DNA of 9,365 nucleotides from Paracoccaceae bacterium. GTDB lineage: Bacteria; Pseudomonadota; Alphaproteobacteria; Rhodobacterales; Rhodobacteraceae. Position 1 is the first letter of the stretch; the number at the start of each line of letters is the position of its first letter. Below are positions 1 to 5,996 of this stretch, piece after piece. The DNA lies in the NCBI GenBank assembly GCA_012036325.1, contig JAAUPC010000119.1, positions 1-9,365 on the forward strand, in the 5' to 3' direction. The notes beneath the pieces were generated by a model. The model saw only the letters and a program-made list of their open reading frames with translations. It was not told the origin of the DNA and ran no database searches. The position numbers and the translations under genes were made by a program.

Positions 1-162
1 GGGCGACACCGAGACGGATGCGAAACCGGGGTGGCCGCCGGGGTGCCGGTGGCGCTGGTGACCTTCGGGCCGGAAGGGGCGGGGGTGAGCCGGTTTCAGC
101 CCGCAGCCCTGTTGGAGCGGTATGATGACCTGCCGGGTCTGGCGGACCGGCTGCTGCGCTGA
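1..162 (+). CDS. HAD-superfamily phosphatase (phosphoglycolate phosphatase-like), 3' end, with a frame break
   Basis: This is the C-terminal end of a haloacid dehalogenase-family hydrolase; the start lies outside the window. Bases 2-25 read as GDTETDAK, the HAD motif IV (GDxxxD) that binds Mg2+. The continuation TGVAAGVPVALVTFG, typical of phosphoglycolate phosphatase-like proteins (AAG-P-ALVT), and the tail ending in LPGLADRLLR are in a different frame, closing at TGA 160-162. Adding one A to the AAA run at 23-25 restores a single frame, so a one-base deletion, most likely a sequencing error, is inferred. The usual role is dephosphorylation of 2-phosphoglycolate or a similar small phosphate ester in the cytoplasm. 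The substrate cannot be fixed from the tail alone, so no gene symbol is given. Confidence 0.75.
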   Translation, partial: GRHRDGCETGVAAGVPVALVTFGPEGAGVSRFQPAALLERYDDLPGLADRLLR

Positions 163-176
163 GGGCTGGCGGCGGA

Positions 177-199
177 CTGGAGGGTTTCACACCCTCCAG
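177..199 (+). terminator. Perfect hairpin downstream of the HAD gene, possible terminator
   Basis: A 9-bp perfect stem (CTGGAGGGT at 177-185 pairing with ACCCTCCAG at 191-199) encloses a 5-base loop and begins 14 bases after the stop codon. No T-run follows directly, so it is not a textbook intrinsic terminator. It is followed by a GATATTTGGGCAGAAAG box at 211-227, a hairpin-plus-box combination that I recall as frequent downstream of genes in Rhodobacteraceae. Transcript end formation is inferred from position and shape only. Confidence 0.5.
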
Positions 200-278
200 A
201 CCTCCCGTGGGATATTTGGGCAGAAAGAAAGCGCAATTTTAGGCAAGTTTTAGCTGGTTGTGCCGGGTGGGTGCCGGT

Positions 279-307
279 TTGACAGGGATCAGGGGCGGGC
301 CTAGGGT
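279..307 (+). promoter_or_regulatory. Sigma-70-type promoter for the exporter cluster
   Basis: A perfect -35 hexamer TTGACA (279-284) is separated by exactly 17 bp from a -10-like TAGGGT (302-307). Transcription would start about 6-8 bases later, around 313-315. The chosen ATG of the MFS gene is at 315, so the message may be leaderless or nearly so. Neighbouring DNA offers no competing promoter of this quality. The weak point is the G-rich -10 element. Confidence 0.55.
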
Positions 308-314
308 CGATGGC

Positions 315-1550
315 ATGAGCCAGAGCGCCGAAATCGCCCCAACGGTCAGCCGCCATGCGGTGACCTTCGTGCTGATCACGGTGTTTCTGGACATGGTGGG
401 TTTCGGGCTGATCATGCCGGTCTTGCCTGCCCTGATCGAAGAGGTCGGCGAGGTCGGCATTGACCGGGCGGCGGTGATTGGCGGCTGGATGTTTGCCGGC
501 TTCAGCCTGGCGCAGTTCGTCTTTGCGCCCTTGATGGGCAACCTGGCCGACCGGTTCGGGCGGCGGCCGCTTCTCTTGCTGGCGATTTTCGGGCTGGGGA
601 TGGATTTTGTCCTGTCGGCGGTGGCACCCAGCCTGTTCTGGCTCTTCGTCGGGCGGATTTTCGCGGGCATCTGCGGCGCAAGCTGGATCATCGCCAGCGC
701 ATTCATCGCCGATGTGACCGCACCAGAAGAACGCGCCCGCGCCTTTGGCCTGATGGGGGCGGCCTTTGGTGTGGGCTTCGTGATCGGCCCGGCGATTGGC
801 GGTTTGCTGGGGGAGTTTGGGCCGCGTGTGCCCTTCTGGGTGGCGGCTGGAATCTCGCTTTTTAATTTCGTCTATGGCTGGCTGGTTCTGCCGGAATCGC
901 TGCCCCCCGAAAAGCGGCGGGCGTTCGAGCTTTGGCGCGCCAATCCTTTTGGCGCGTTCCGGGTCTTTGCAACCTACCCCGGCGTCTTGCCGATGGTGCT
1001 GGTGATGGGGCTCTTTTTCTTCTCAACCTCGGTTTACCCCGCGATCTGGGCCTTTTGGGGCATCGCCAAGTTTGGCTGGTCCGAGGCGATGGTGGGTCTC
1101 ACACTGGCGATCTTCGGGCTGATCGCGGGCGGATTTCAGGGGTTTCTGACCGGCCCGGCGGCGGCGCGGTTTGGCGAATGGCGGATGGCGCTGTTCGGGA
1201 TGATCTGCGCCACGCTGGTCCTTTTCGGTTATGGCATGGTCGGAACGTTGGGCGCGGTGGTGGCGCTGATGATCCTGCACGGGCCGGAAGGCTTTGTGCA
1301 CCCCCTGATGACCGCGATGCTGACCAAGCGCGTGCCGGAAGATGCGCAAGGCGAATTGCAGGGCGGCATCTCAGCCGTGACCAATGTGGCGATGCTTCTG
1401 GGGACAGTGTTTTTCGCCTTTCTCTTCGGGCATTTCATGGCCGAGGGTCGGGCCTGGCAATCGCCCGACATCGCCTATCTTGTGGCGGGGGGCTGCATGG
1501 CGGTAACAACGCTGATGTTTGCAGCGCTGAAGCGGGCGGAGAAGGCATGA
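315..1550 (+). CDS. TCR/Tet-family MFS efflux transporter
   Basis: This 411-residue inner-membrane protein has the length and hydrophobic pattern of a 12-helix major facilitator superfamily drug/proton antiporter. The first helix contains DMVGFGLIMPVLPAL, close to the start of TetA proteins. The loop 2-3 motif A is GNLADRFGRRP (residues 75-85). A GxxxGPxxGG antiporter motif lies at about residues 152-166 (GVGFVIGPAIGGLLG). It probably exports a small molecule by proton exchange; tetracycline itself is not implied, because chromosomal Tet-like carriers of this type are common and usually uncharacterised. ATG 315 was chosen over an upstream TTG at 258 because the residues before it (GLTGIRGGPRVDG) look non-coding and overlap the promoter. 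The stop overlaps the next start by 4 bases (ATGA, 1547-1550), indicating translational coupling. Confidence 0.88.
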   Translation: MSQSAEIAPTVSRHAVTFVLITVFLDMVGFGLIMPVLPALIEEVGEVGIDRAAVIGGWMFAGFSLAQFVFAPLMGNLADRFGRRPLLLLAIFGLGMDFVLSAVAPSLFWLFVGRIFAGICGASWIIASAFIADVTAPEERARAFGLMGAAFGVGFVIGPAIGGLLGEFGPRVPFWVAAGISLFNFVYGWLVLPESLPPEKRRAFELWRANPFGAFRVFATYPGVLPMVLVMGLFFFSTSVYPAIWAFWGIAKFGWSEAMVGLTLAIFGLIAGGFQGFLTGPAAARFGEWRMALFGMICATLVLFGYGMVGTLGAVVALMILHGPEGFVHPLMTAMLTKRVPEDAQGELQGGISAVTNVAMLLGTVFFAFLFGHFMAEGRAWQSPDIAYLVAGGCMAVTTLMFAALKRAEKA

Positions 1551-2807
1551 ACGAACGGTTCCAGTCTGACATGGCGGGTCAGGACCGCTTTACCGGCAGC
1601 TTCACCCAGCAAGAGCCGATCCCCGAGGCGGGGATTGAGGCGGCGCTGGCCGTGCTGCGGCATGGGCGGCTGCACCGATACAACACCGCCCCGGGTGAGG
1701 TGGCCGAGACGGTGCTGCTGGAAGAAGAATTCGCGGGGTATGTGGGCGCTGCGTATTGCCTTGGCCTGGCCTCGGGCGGGGCGGCGATGGCTTGTGCCTT
1801 GCGCGCACTTCAGGTGCAGGCGGGGGACCCGGTCCTGTCGAACGCTTTCACCCTTGCCCCGGTGCCGGGGGCGATTGCCAGCCTTGGCGCAAAGCCGGTT
1901 TTTGTCGATGTGACCGAGGATCTGACGATTGACCTTGCGCATCTGGAGGTGCAGGCGCGGGCTTCGGGGGCGAAGGTGCTGCTTTTGTCGCATATGCGCG
2001 GCCATATCTGCGACATGGACGCGCTGGTCAGCTTGTGTGACCGGCTGGGTGTGCGGGTGATCGAAGATTGCGCGCATACGATGGGGGCGAAGTGGAAGGG
2101 CGTGCCCTCGGGCCGGCATGGCGCGGTGGGCTGCTATTCGACGCAGACCTACAAGCACATGAATAGTGGTGAGGGCGGGTTTCTGGTCACCGACGACGCC
2201 GAGCTTGCGGCGCGGGCGGTACTTTTGTCGGGGTCCTACATGCTTTACGCCCGCCACCGCGCGGCCCCGGGCAGAGGTGTTCGAGGCGCTGAAGCTTGAT
2301 GTCCCGAACATCTCCAGCCGGATGGACAATCTGCGCGCGGCGATCCTGCGGCCGCAGATCGGCCTGCTGGACGACCGCCGCGCCCGCTGGCGGGCGCTTT
2401 ATCAGGCGATGGAGGCGGGGCTTTCAGGCGTGCCCGGGGTGAAACTGATCCCAAGGCCGCAACATGAGGACTATGTCGGGTCAAGCTTCCAGTTCCTGTT
2501 GCCGGGCTGGGGACCGGACCGCGTAGCTGCCTTGGTGGCAGCGGCGGCGGCGCGGGGGGTGGAGCTGAAATGGTTCGGCGCGGCCTATCCCTTGGGCTTT
2601 ACCAGCCGCTATGCGCATTGGCGCTATGCGGCACCTGAGGCCTTGCCGCAGACCGACCGCATCCTTGCCGGGCTGATCGACATGCGCCTGCCTTTGACCT
2701 TCACGGCCGAGGATGTGGGCCTGATCACCGGTATTCTTGCCGATGAGGTCTCCCGCGCTGCCACCACCAAAGCGGCGGTCGCAGTACCGCTGCCAGTGGC
2801 AGATTAG
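1547..2807 (+). CDS. DegT/DnrJ/EryC1/StrS-family PLP aminotransferase, interrupted by one frameshift
   Basis: This is a fold-type I, PLP-dependent enzyme of the sugar-aminotransferase family. D174 in VIEDCAHTMGA would contact the pyridine nitrogen. K203 in YSTQTYKHMNSGEGG would form the Schiff base, in the family's usual setting just before GEGG. The N-terminal half reads in one frame to about 2269, then the protein continues (AEVFEALKLDVPNISSRMDN) in the +1 frame to TAG 2805-2807. Removing one G from the GGG at 2269-2271 joins the halves into about 419 residues, near the normal family length. The break is most likely a sequencing error; if real, the gene is dead. The family transaminates nucleotide-linked keto-sugars or similar ketones. 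No sugar-nucleotide enzymes are next to it, so the substrate is unknown. It overlaps the exporter by 4 bases and ends 4 bases before the next gene. Confidence 0.82.
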
Positions 2808-2811
2808 CCGT

Positions 2812-3384
2812 ATGGCCCGCGGCGCAAAGGTCGTACCGTACAGTCGGGATTACCGGCGCCCGCCGCGCTGGAACATGGGTCTGCCGCCGCATCGGCCCCC
2901 GGGTCCCTTGACGCGTCTTCTGCGCCGCATCGCAAACCCGATCTTTTACCTGAAGGCAGTGATGGGTCTGGCGGTGGTCGGTCTTGTCCTCTTGCCAAGT
3001 GGCGCTGACCTGATCAACGCCGCCATGCGGCCGGTCCAGAGTGCCGAGGGAACCTGCCGGATCATCCGGGTGGTAGACGGGGACACGCTGTCGCTGATGT
3101 GCCCGGAAGAGGGGCTGCATAGCGCGCGGCTTCTGGGATTTGACACGCCCGAGAAGTTCTCGCCGAAATGCACGGGCGAATTCGTGGCGGCGGAACGGGC
3201 AAGCTGGGCCTTGCGGACGCTGATCCAGAAGGCGGACCGTCTGTCGCTGACCCATGACGGGACCGACCAATATGGCCGTTCGCTGGTGCGGTTGGAGCTG
3301 GATGGTATCGATGTGGCGCGGCTGATGGTGCAGGCGGGCCATGCCCGGGTGAACAATGGCGGCCCGAGGGGGAGTTGGTGCTGA
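2812..3384 (+). CDS. Membrane-anchored thermonuclease-like (SNase-domain) protein
   Basis: This 190-residue protein has an Arg/Pro-rich N-terminal segment (about 1-43), one hydrophobic helix (about 44-62, ending GLAVVGLVLLP) and a staphylococcal-nuclease OB-fold domain (about 80-175). Catalytic-type residues are all present by comparison with S. aureus nuclease: VDGDT with D91 for calcium, R106 and the DTPE motif with D111 and E114, and R156 in QYGRSL. It is therefore expected to be an active Ca2+-dependent nuclease. By the positive-inside rule the basic N-terminus should sit in the cytoplasm and the domain in the periplasm. ATG 2812, 4 bases after the aminotransferase stop, was chosen over an upstream ATG at 2737 that lies inside the preceding gene. 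The C-terminus GGPRGSWC resembles the normal end of short SNase-like proteins. A role in extracellular DNA use or defence is a guess. Confidence 0.85.
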   Translation: MARGAKVVPYSRDYRRPPRWNMGLPPHRPPGPLTRLLRRIANPIFYLKAVMGLAVVGLVLLPSGADLINAAMRPVQSAEGTCRIIRVVDGDTLSLMCPEEGLHSARLLGFDTPEKFSPKCTGEFVAAERASWALRTLIQKADRLSLTHDGTDQYGRSLVRLELDGIDVARLMVQAGHARVNNGGPRGSWC

Positions 3385-4196
3385 TGCGGATTGTGCGCGA
3401 AACCCCCTTGTCGATGACGCTGGAACTGGCACAGCTGACGGTCACCATGCTGTCGGATGGTGAGACGGCGATGCCGCTGACCCATCTGCGCGGGCTGGAC
3501 GGAGAGGCACTGCCCCCGGCAGAGTTGGAAGGGGCAGATCTGTCGGGTGGCAAGTTGCGCCTGCCGGTGCGGGCCTTTCTGGTGCAAGGGCGGGCAGGGT
3601 GCCTTTTGATCGACAGCGGGGCCGCGCGGGCCTGGCATCCGACCTTGGGCCGTCTGCCCGCCGCGATGAACGAGGCCGGGGTCGGGCCTGGCGAGGTCAC
3701 GGTGATCGCGCTGACCCATACTCACGTTGACCATCTGAGCGGGTTGGTGGACGAAGACGGCGGCCTGGCCTTTCCCAATGCCCGCCGCATCCTGGTGGCG
3801 ACCGAAGAGCTGGATGCTTTCCGGTCGGAACCACGGATGATCCCCGTTCTTTCGCGCGTGATGCCGCTGGAGCAGGGCGATGGCCCGATGCGCGGGGTGA
3901 CGGCGATCAACGCGCCGGGACATTCGCCGGGGCATATGGCCTTTCTGGTGGAAGGGCGATTGTTGATCTGGGGCGATCTGGTCCACCACGCGGCGGTGCA
4001 GTTTCCAAGGCCGGAGGTGACCTGGGTCTTCGACGACGCGCCGGATCAGGCCCGCGCCAGCCGTCTGGCACTGATGGAGCAGGCGGTGGAGGCAGGCTGG
4101 CTGGTCGCCGGTGCGCATCTGCCGAACCCTGGTCTGGGCCACATCACCCGCGATGGTAACGGATATGCCTTCCACCCCGCAACACGCAGCGCCTGA
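3384..4196 (+). CDS. MBL-fold metallo-hydrolase, methyl-parathion-hydrolase/lactonase-like
   Basis: This 270-residue metallo-beta-lactamase-fold hydrolase keeps all ligands for a dinuclear metal centre: H112-x-H114-x-D116-H117 (THTHVDH), H180 in GHSPGH, the bridging D198 in WGDLVHH, and H245 in GAHLPNPGLGH. The stretches IWGDLVHHAAVQFPRPEVTWVFD and GAHLPNPGLGHI match what I know of methyl-parathion hydrolase and related quorum-quenching lactonases, so esters or lactones are the likely substrates. No signal peptide is visible, so it should be cytoplasmic. ATG 3384 overlaps the previous stop (TGATG) and has AGGGGGAG 9 bases upstream at 3367-3374; an internal ATG at 3414 has no ribosome-binding site. 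It is the last gene of the exporter cluster and is followed by hairpins. The real substrate cannot be read from sequence. Confidence 0.88.
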   Translation: MRIVRETPLSMTLELAQLTVTMLSDGETAMPLTHLRGLDGEALPPAELEGADLSGGKLRLPVRAFLVQGRAGCLLIDSGAARAWHPTLGRLPAAMNEAGVGPGEVTVIALTHTHVDHLSGLVDEDGGLAFPNARRILVATEELDAFRSEPRMIPVLSRVMPLEQGDGPMRGVTAINAPGHSPGHMAFLVEGRLLIWGDLVHHAAVQFPRPEVTWVFDDAPDQARASRLALMEQAVEAGWLVAGAHLPNPGLGHITRDGNGYAFHPATRSA

Positions 4197-4200
4197 TCCA

Positions 4201-4242
4201 CCGCTTGCCAAGCGGAGCGGCGTTCCGCCGCGAAGACCTTTT
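4201..4242 (+). terminator. Double hairpin with TTTT after the MBL gene
   Basis: Two adjacent stems start 4 bases after the MBL stop: CCGCTT/AAGCGG around a 3-base loop (4201-4215) and GCGGCG/CGCCGC around TTC (4217-4231). TTTT follows at 4239-4242. The stems are GC-rich and placed where a cluster terminator belongs, but the T-run is short and 7 bases off the stem, so efficient rho-independent termination is uncertain. The second stem is also one arm of the inverted repeat described separately. Confidence 0.4.
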
Positions 4243-4366
4243 GCCTCGTCGTCGCGTGCCGCTCCTCCTCAGGGGGTTTGGGGGCAGACTGCCCCCAATC
4301 TTCCGAGCCGGTTGGCGCGCCCTTCGCGCGCCAGAGGCGAGACAAAGGCTTGCGGCGGAACGCCGC
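4217..4366. repeat. Structured intergenic element bounded by 15-bp inverted repeats
   Basis: GCGGCGTTCCGCCGC (4217-4231) recurs as its exact reverse complement at 4352-4366. The similarity continues imperfectly inward (AAGACCTTTTGCCTCG against AAGCCTTTGTCTCG). Each 15-mer is itself nearly palindromic. Between them lie two more perfect stems: TTGGGGGC/GCCCCCAA with a 5-base loop (4278-4298) and GGCGCGC/GCGCGCC with a 5-base loop (4314-4332). The 150-bp unit codes for nothing convincing and sits between two convergent genes. Terminal inverted repeats plus internal hairpins resemble REP/BIME or MITE-type mobile repeats, and the position also suits a two-way terminator. No target-site duplication was seen, and copy number cannot be judged from one copy. 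Confidence 0.55.
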
Positions 4367-4391
4367 GCCGTATGGTCGCCGCCGGGCAGGG

Positions 4392-4808
4392 TCACTGCGG
4401 ATAGGGAGAGGTGCCGCCGAGGCTGGCATTGGTGTGTTCGGTCAGGACCGAGCACAGGCAGGCGGCATCCGTGCAGGCGTCGCGGGCGGCGATGAAGGCT
4501 TCGTCGCGCGGCGGGTTTATCAGGTCCACCTCTTGGCCCGTGGCATTTTCGACCGCGTAGACCCAGGCCAGATCATCCAGCCGACCCATCCGCCACAGGT
4601 CATCGCCAGGTGTTTCCGCGGCGGTGCACATCAGTTGATGCGCGTCGAGTTGGGGCAGATCGCAGCCGATATCGGAGAGGATCAGGCTGTAACGGCCTTC
4701 AAGCTCGGCAATCCGGGCCTCGACGGCGGCAAGATCGACGCCGCAGCTTGCGGCCTGCAGGGGAAGGGCGGGCAGGACGGCAAGGCAGATGGCAAGGGAA
4801 AAACGCAT
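4392..4808 (-). CDS. Small secreted cysteine-rich protein of unknown function
   Basis: This 138-residue protein is encoded on the strand opposite to its neighbours. Residues 1-20 (MRFSLAICLAVLPALPLQAA) form a clear signal peptide. The mature part has six cysteines (22, 49, 61, 112, 117, 119), an even number that would allow three disulfides in the periplasm; the last three cluster in DACTDAACLCS. Cys22 follows AAS, a poor but not impossible lipobox, so a lipoprotein cannot be fully excluded. The start has AAGGA a few bases upstream (within 4812-4820 on the reverse strand), which supports it. It is convergent with the MBL gene and divergent from nuoA. I do not recognise a family; the clustered cysteines faintly recall LprI-type lysozyme inhibitors, but that is only an impression. 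Confidence 0.75.
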   Translation of the reverse strand: MRFSLAICLAVLPALPLQAASCGVDLAAVEARIAELEGRYSLILSDIGCDLPQLDAHQLMCTAAETPGDDLWRMGRLDDLAWVYAVENATGQEVDLINPPRDEAFIAARDACTDAACLCSVLTEHTNASLGGTSPYPQ

Positions 4809-5106
4809 CGTCTATCCTTTCGGTGGCTGGCGCTGGGCACCCGGTCCTGGGTCGGCACGCCGCTTGGCCGTGAGAAAAGGCCGGAAGCCCGGCGCGGTCA
4901 AGGTGGGGAGAACCCTTCCCTTTGCGCCCCAGATCCCGCACCGGCCAAGCGCGCGCCGCCCCCTCGATTTTCTGCACCTGCAGCCTTGCCTTTCACGCCG
5001 CCTTCGGTTGACCCCGACCGGGGGGCGGAGTAAACGAGCGGGTGAGAACAAGCGGACCGACTTCGAGTTCGCACGCTCGCGTGTCGCCAGCATTAAGGAG
5101 CCCCTC
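4809..5106. other. Divergent intergenic region between the secreted-protein gene and nuoA
   Basis: These 298 bases carry no convincing gene. An open frame runs into nuoA, but its translation is Arg/Pro-rich and unlike any NuoA N-terminus. The region must hold promoters for both the minus-strand gene and the nuo operon. The only fair promoter I can point to is at 5008-5036 on the plus strand. No RNA gene or repeat was recognised. Confidence 0.6.
5008..5036 (+). promoter_or_regulatory. nuoA promoter: Candidate nuo operon promoter
   Basis: TTGACC (5008-5013) is followed after 17 bp by TAAACG (5031-5036). Initiation near 5043 would leave a leader of about 65 bases before the nuoA GTG. The -35 is one mismatch from consensus, but the -10 is weak (three of six bases), so this is only the best available candidate in the region, not a firm call. 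Confidence 0.35.
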
Positions 5107-5472
5107 GTGGATCTGCTTCTCCGAGAGTATCTTCCCATACTCATTCTTCTGGCCATCGCCATCGGACTTGGCCTGGTTCTTCTGCTGGCCGCGGCCGTTC
5201 TGGCGGTGCGCAACCCGGACCCGGAAAAGGTGTCGGCCTACGAATGCGGCTTCAACGCCTTTGACGACGCGCGGATGAAATTCGACGTGCGGTTTTACCT
5301 GGTGTCGATCCTCTTCATCATCTTCGACCTTGAGGTGGCGTTCCTGTTTCCTTGGGCCGTGGCCTTTGCCGACATCAGCATGGCGGCCTTCTGGTCGATG
5401 ATGCTGTTCCTGGCCGTGCTGACCGTTGGTTTCGCTTACGAATGGAAGAAGGGGGCCCTGGAATGGGAGTGA
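5107..5472 (+). CDS. nuoA: NADH-quinone oxidoreductase subunit A
   Basis: NuoA (Nqo7, mitochondrial ND3) is a small membrane-arm subunit of complex I at the junction with the quinone site. The 121-residue product has three hydrophobic helices (about 8-34, 60-83, 88-111) and the family signature YECGF...FDVRFYLVSILFIIFDLEVAFLFPW, including the conserved acidic pair in the middle helix and the long loop between helices 1 and 2. GTG 5107 was chosen because AAGGAG (5095-5100) lies 6 bases upstream and because MDLLLREYLPIL is a normal NuoA N-terminus; longer readings are not NuoA-like. It is the first gene of the operon, and its end overlaps nuoB. Confidence 0.96.
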   Translation: MDLLLREYLPILILLAIAIGLGLVLLLAAAVLAVRNPDPEKVSAYECGFNAFDDARMKFDVRFYLVSILFIIFDLEVAFLFPWAVAFADISMAAFWSMMLFLAVLTVGFAYEWKKGALEWE

Positions 5473-5993
5473 TGACCGGTAACGCCGTCGGGGCCGATCA
5501 CGACACCACGGTGCAGGCGCTGAACCGCGATCTGCAGGACAAGGGGTTCCTCCTCACCTCGACCGAGGACATCATCAACTGGGCGCGCATTGGCAGCTTG
5601 CACTGGATGACCTTCGGTCTGGCCTGCTGCGCGGTCGAGATGATGCACACCTCGATGCCGCGTTATGACCTGGAACGCTTCGGCACCGCGCCCCGCGCCT
5701 CGCCGCGCCAGTCGGACCTGATGATCGTTGCGGGTACCCTGACCAACAAGATGGCCCCGGCGCTGCGCAAGGTTTACGACCAGATGCCGGAACCGCGCTA
5801 TGTGATCTCCATGGGGTCCTGCGCCAATGGCGGGGGGTATTATCACTATTCCTACAGCGTGGTGCGCGGCTGTGACCGGATCGTCCCCGTGGACATCTAC
5901 GTGCCCGGCTGCCCGCCCACGGCCGAGGCGCTGCTGTATGGCATTTTGCAGTTGCAGCGGAAAATCCGGCGCACCGGCACGTTGGTGAGGTAA
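5463..5993 (+). CDS. nuoB: NADH-quinone oxidoreductase subunit B
   Basis: NuoB (Nqo6, PSST) holds the N2 [4Fe-4S] cluster that passes electrons to quinone. In this 176-residue protein the ligands are the tandem C55-C56 (GLACCAVEMM), C120 (SMGSCANGGGYYHYS) and C150 (VPGCPPTAEALLYG). The core is near-identical to what I recall of Rhodobacter and Paracoccus NuoB. Two starts are possible: ATG 5463 overlaps nuoA by 10 bases and has AGAAGGGGG (5447-5455) about 7 bases upstream; ATG 5472 (MTGNAVG) overlaps by one base but has poor spacing to GGGAG. The first is preferred for its ribosome-binding site. It is peripheral, cytoplasmic-side, and contacts NuoD. Confidence 0.96.
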   Translation: MGVMTGNAVGADHDTTVQALNRDLQDKGFLLTSTEDIINWARIGSLHWMTFGLACCAVEMMHTSMPRYDLERFGTAPRASPRQSDLMIVAGTLTNKMAPALRKVYDQMPEPRYVISMGSCANGGGYYHYSYSVVRGCDRIVPVDIYVPGCPPTAEALLYGILQLQRKIRRTGTLVR

Positions 5994-5996
5994 GCC

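Noticed and set aside
258..314. N-terminal extension of the MFS protein from a TTG at 258
   Set aside because: The 19 added residues look non-coding and run through the TTGACA and TAGGGT promoter elements; ATG 315 gives a normal Tet-family N-terminus.
2946..4211. Long minus-strand open frame (421 codons) opposite the nuclease and MBL genes
   Set aside because: It is a high-G+C shadow frame: low-complexity His/Gln/Arg-rich translation, no recognisable domain, and fully opposite two genes with intact catalytic motifs.
4197..4391. CRISPR array or tRNA/rRNA gene in the hairpin-rich intergenic region
   Set aside because: There are no regularly spaced direct repeats, no cloverleaf with a TTC-type T-loop and no rRNA-like sequence; the symmetry is inverted repeats only.
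4789..5106. Long open frame running into nuoA that could be taken as an extended NuoA
   Set aside because: Its translation is Arg/Pro-rich and unlike NuoA, and GTG 5107 has an ideal AAGGAG 6 bases upstream and gives the usual 121-residue protein.
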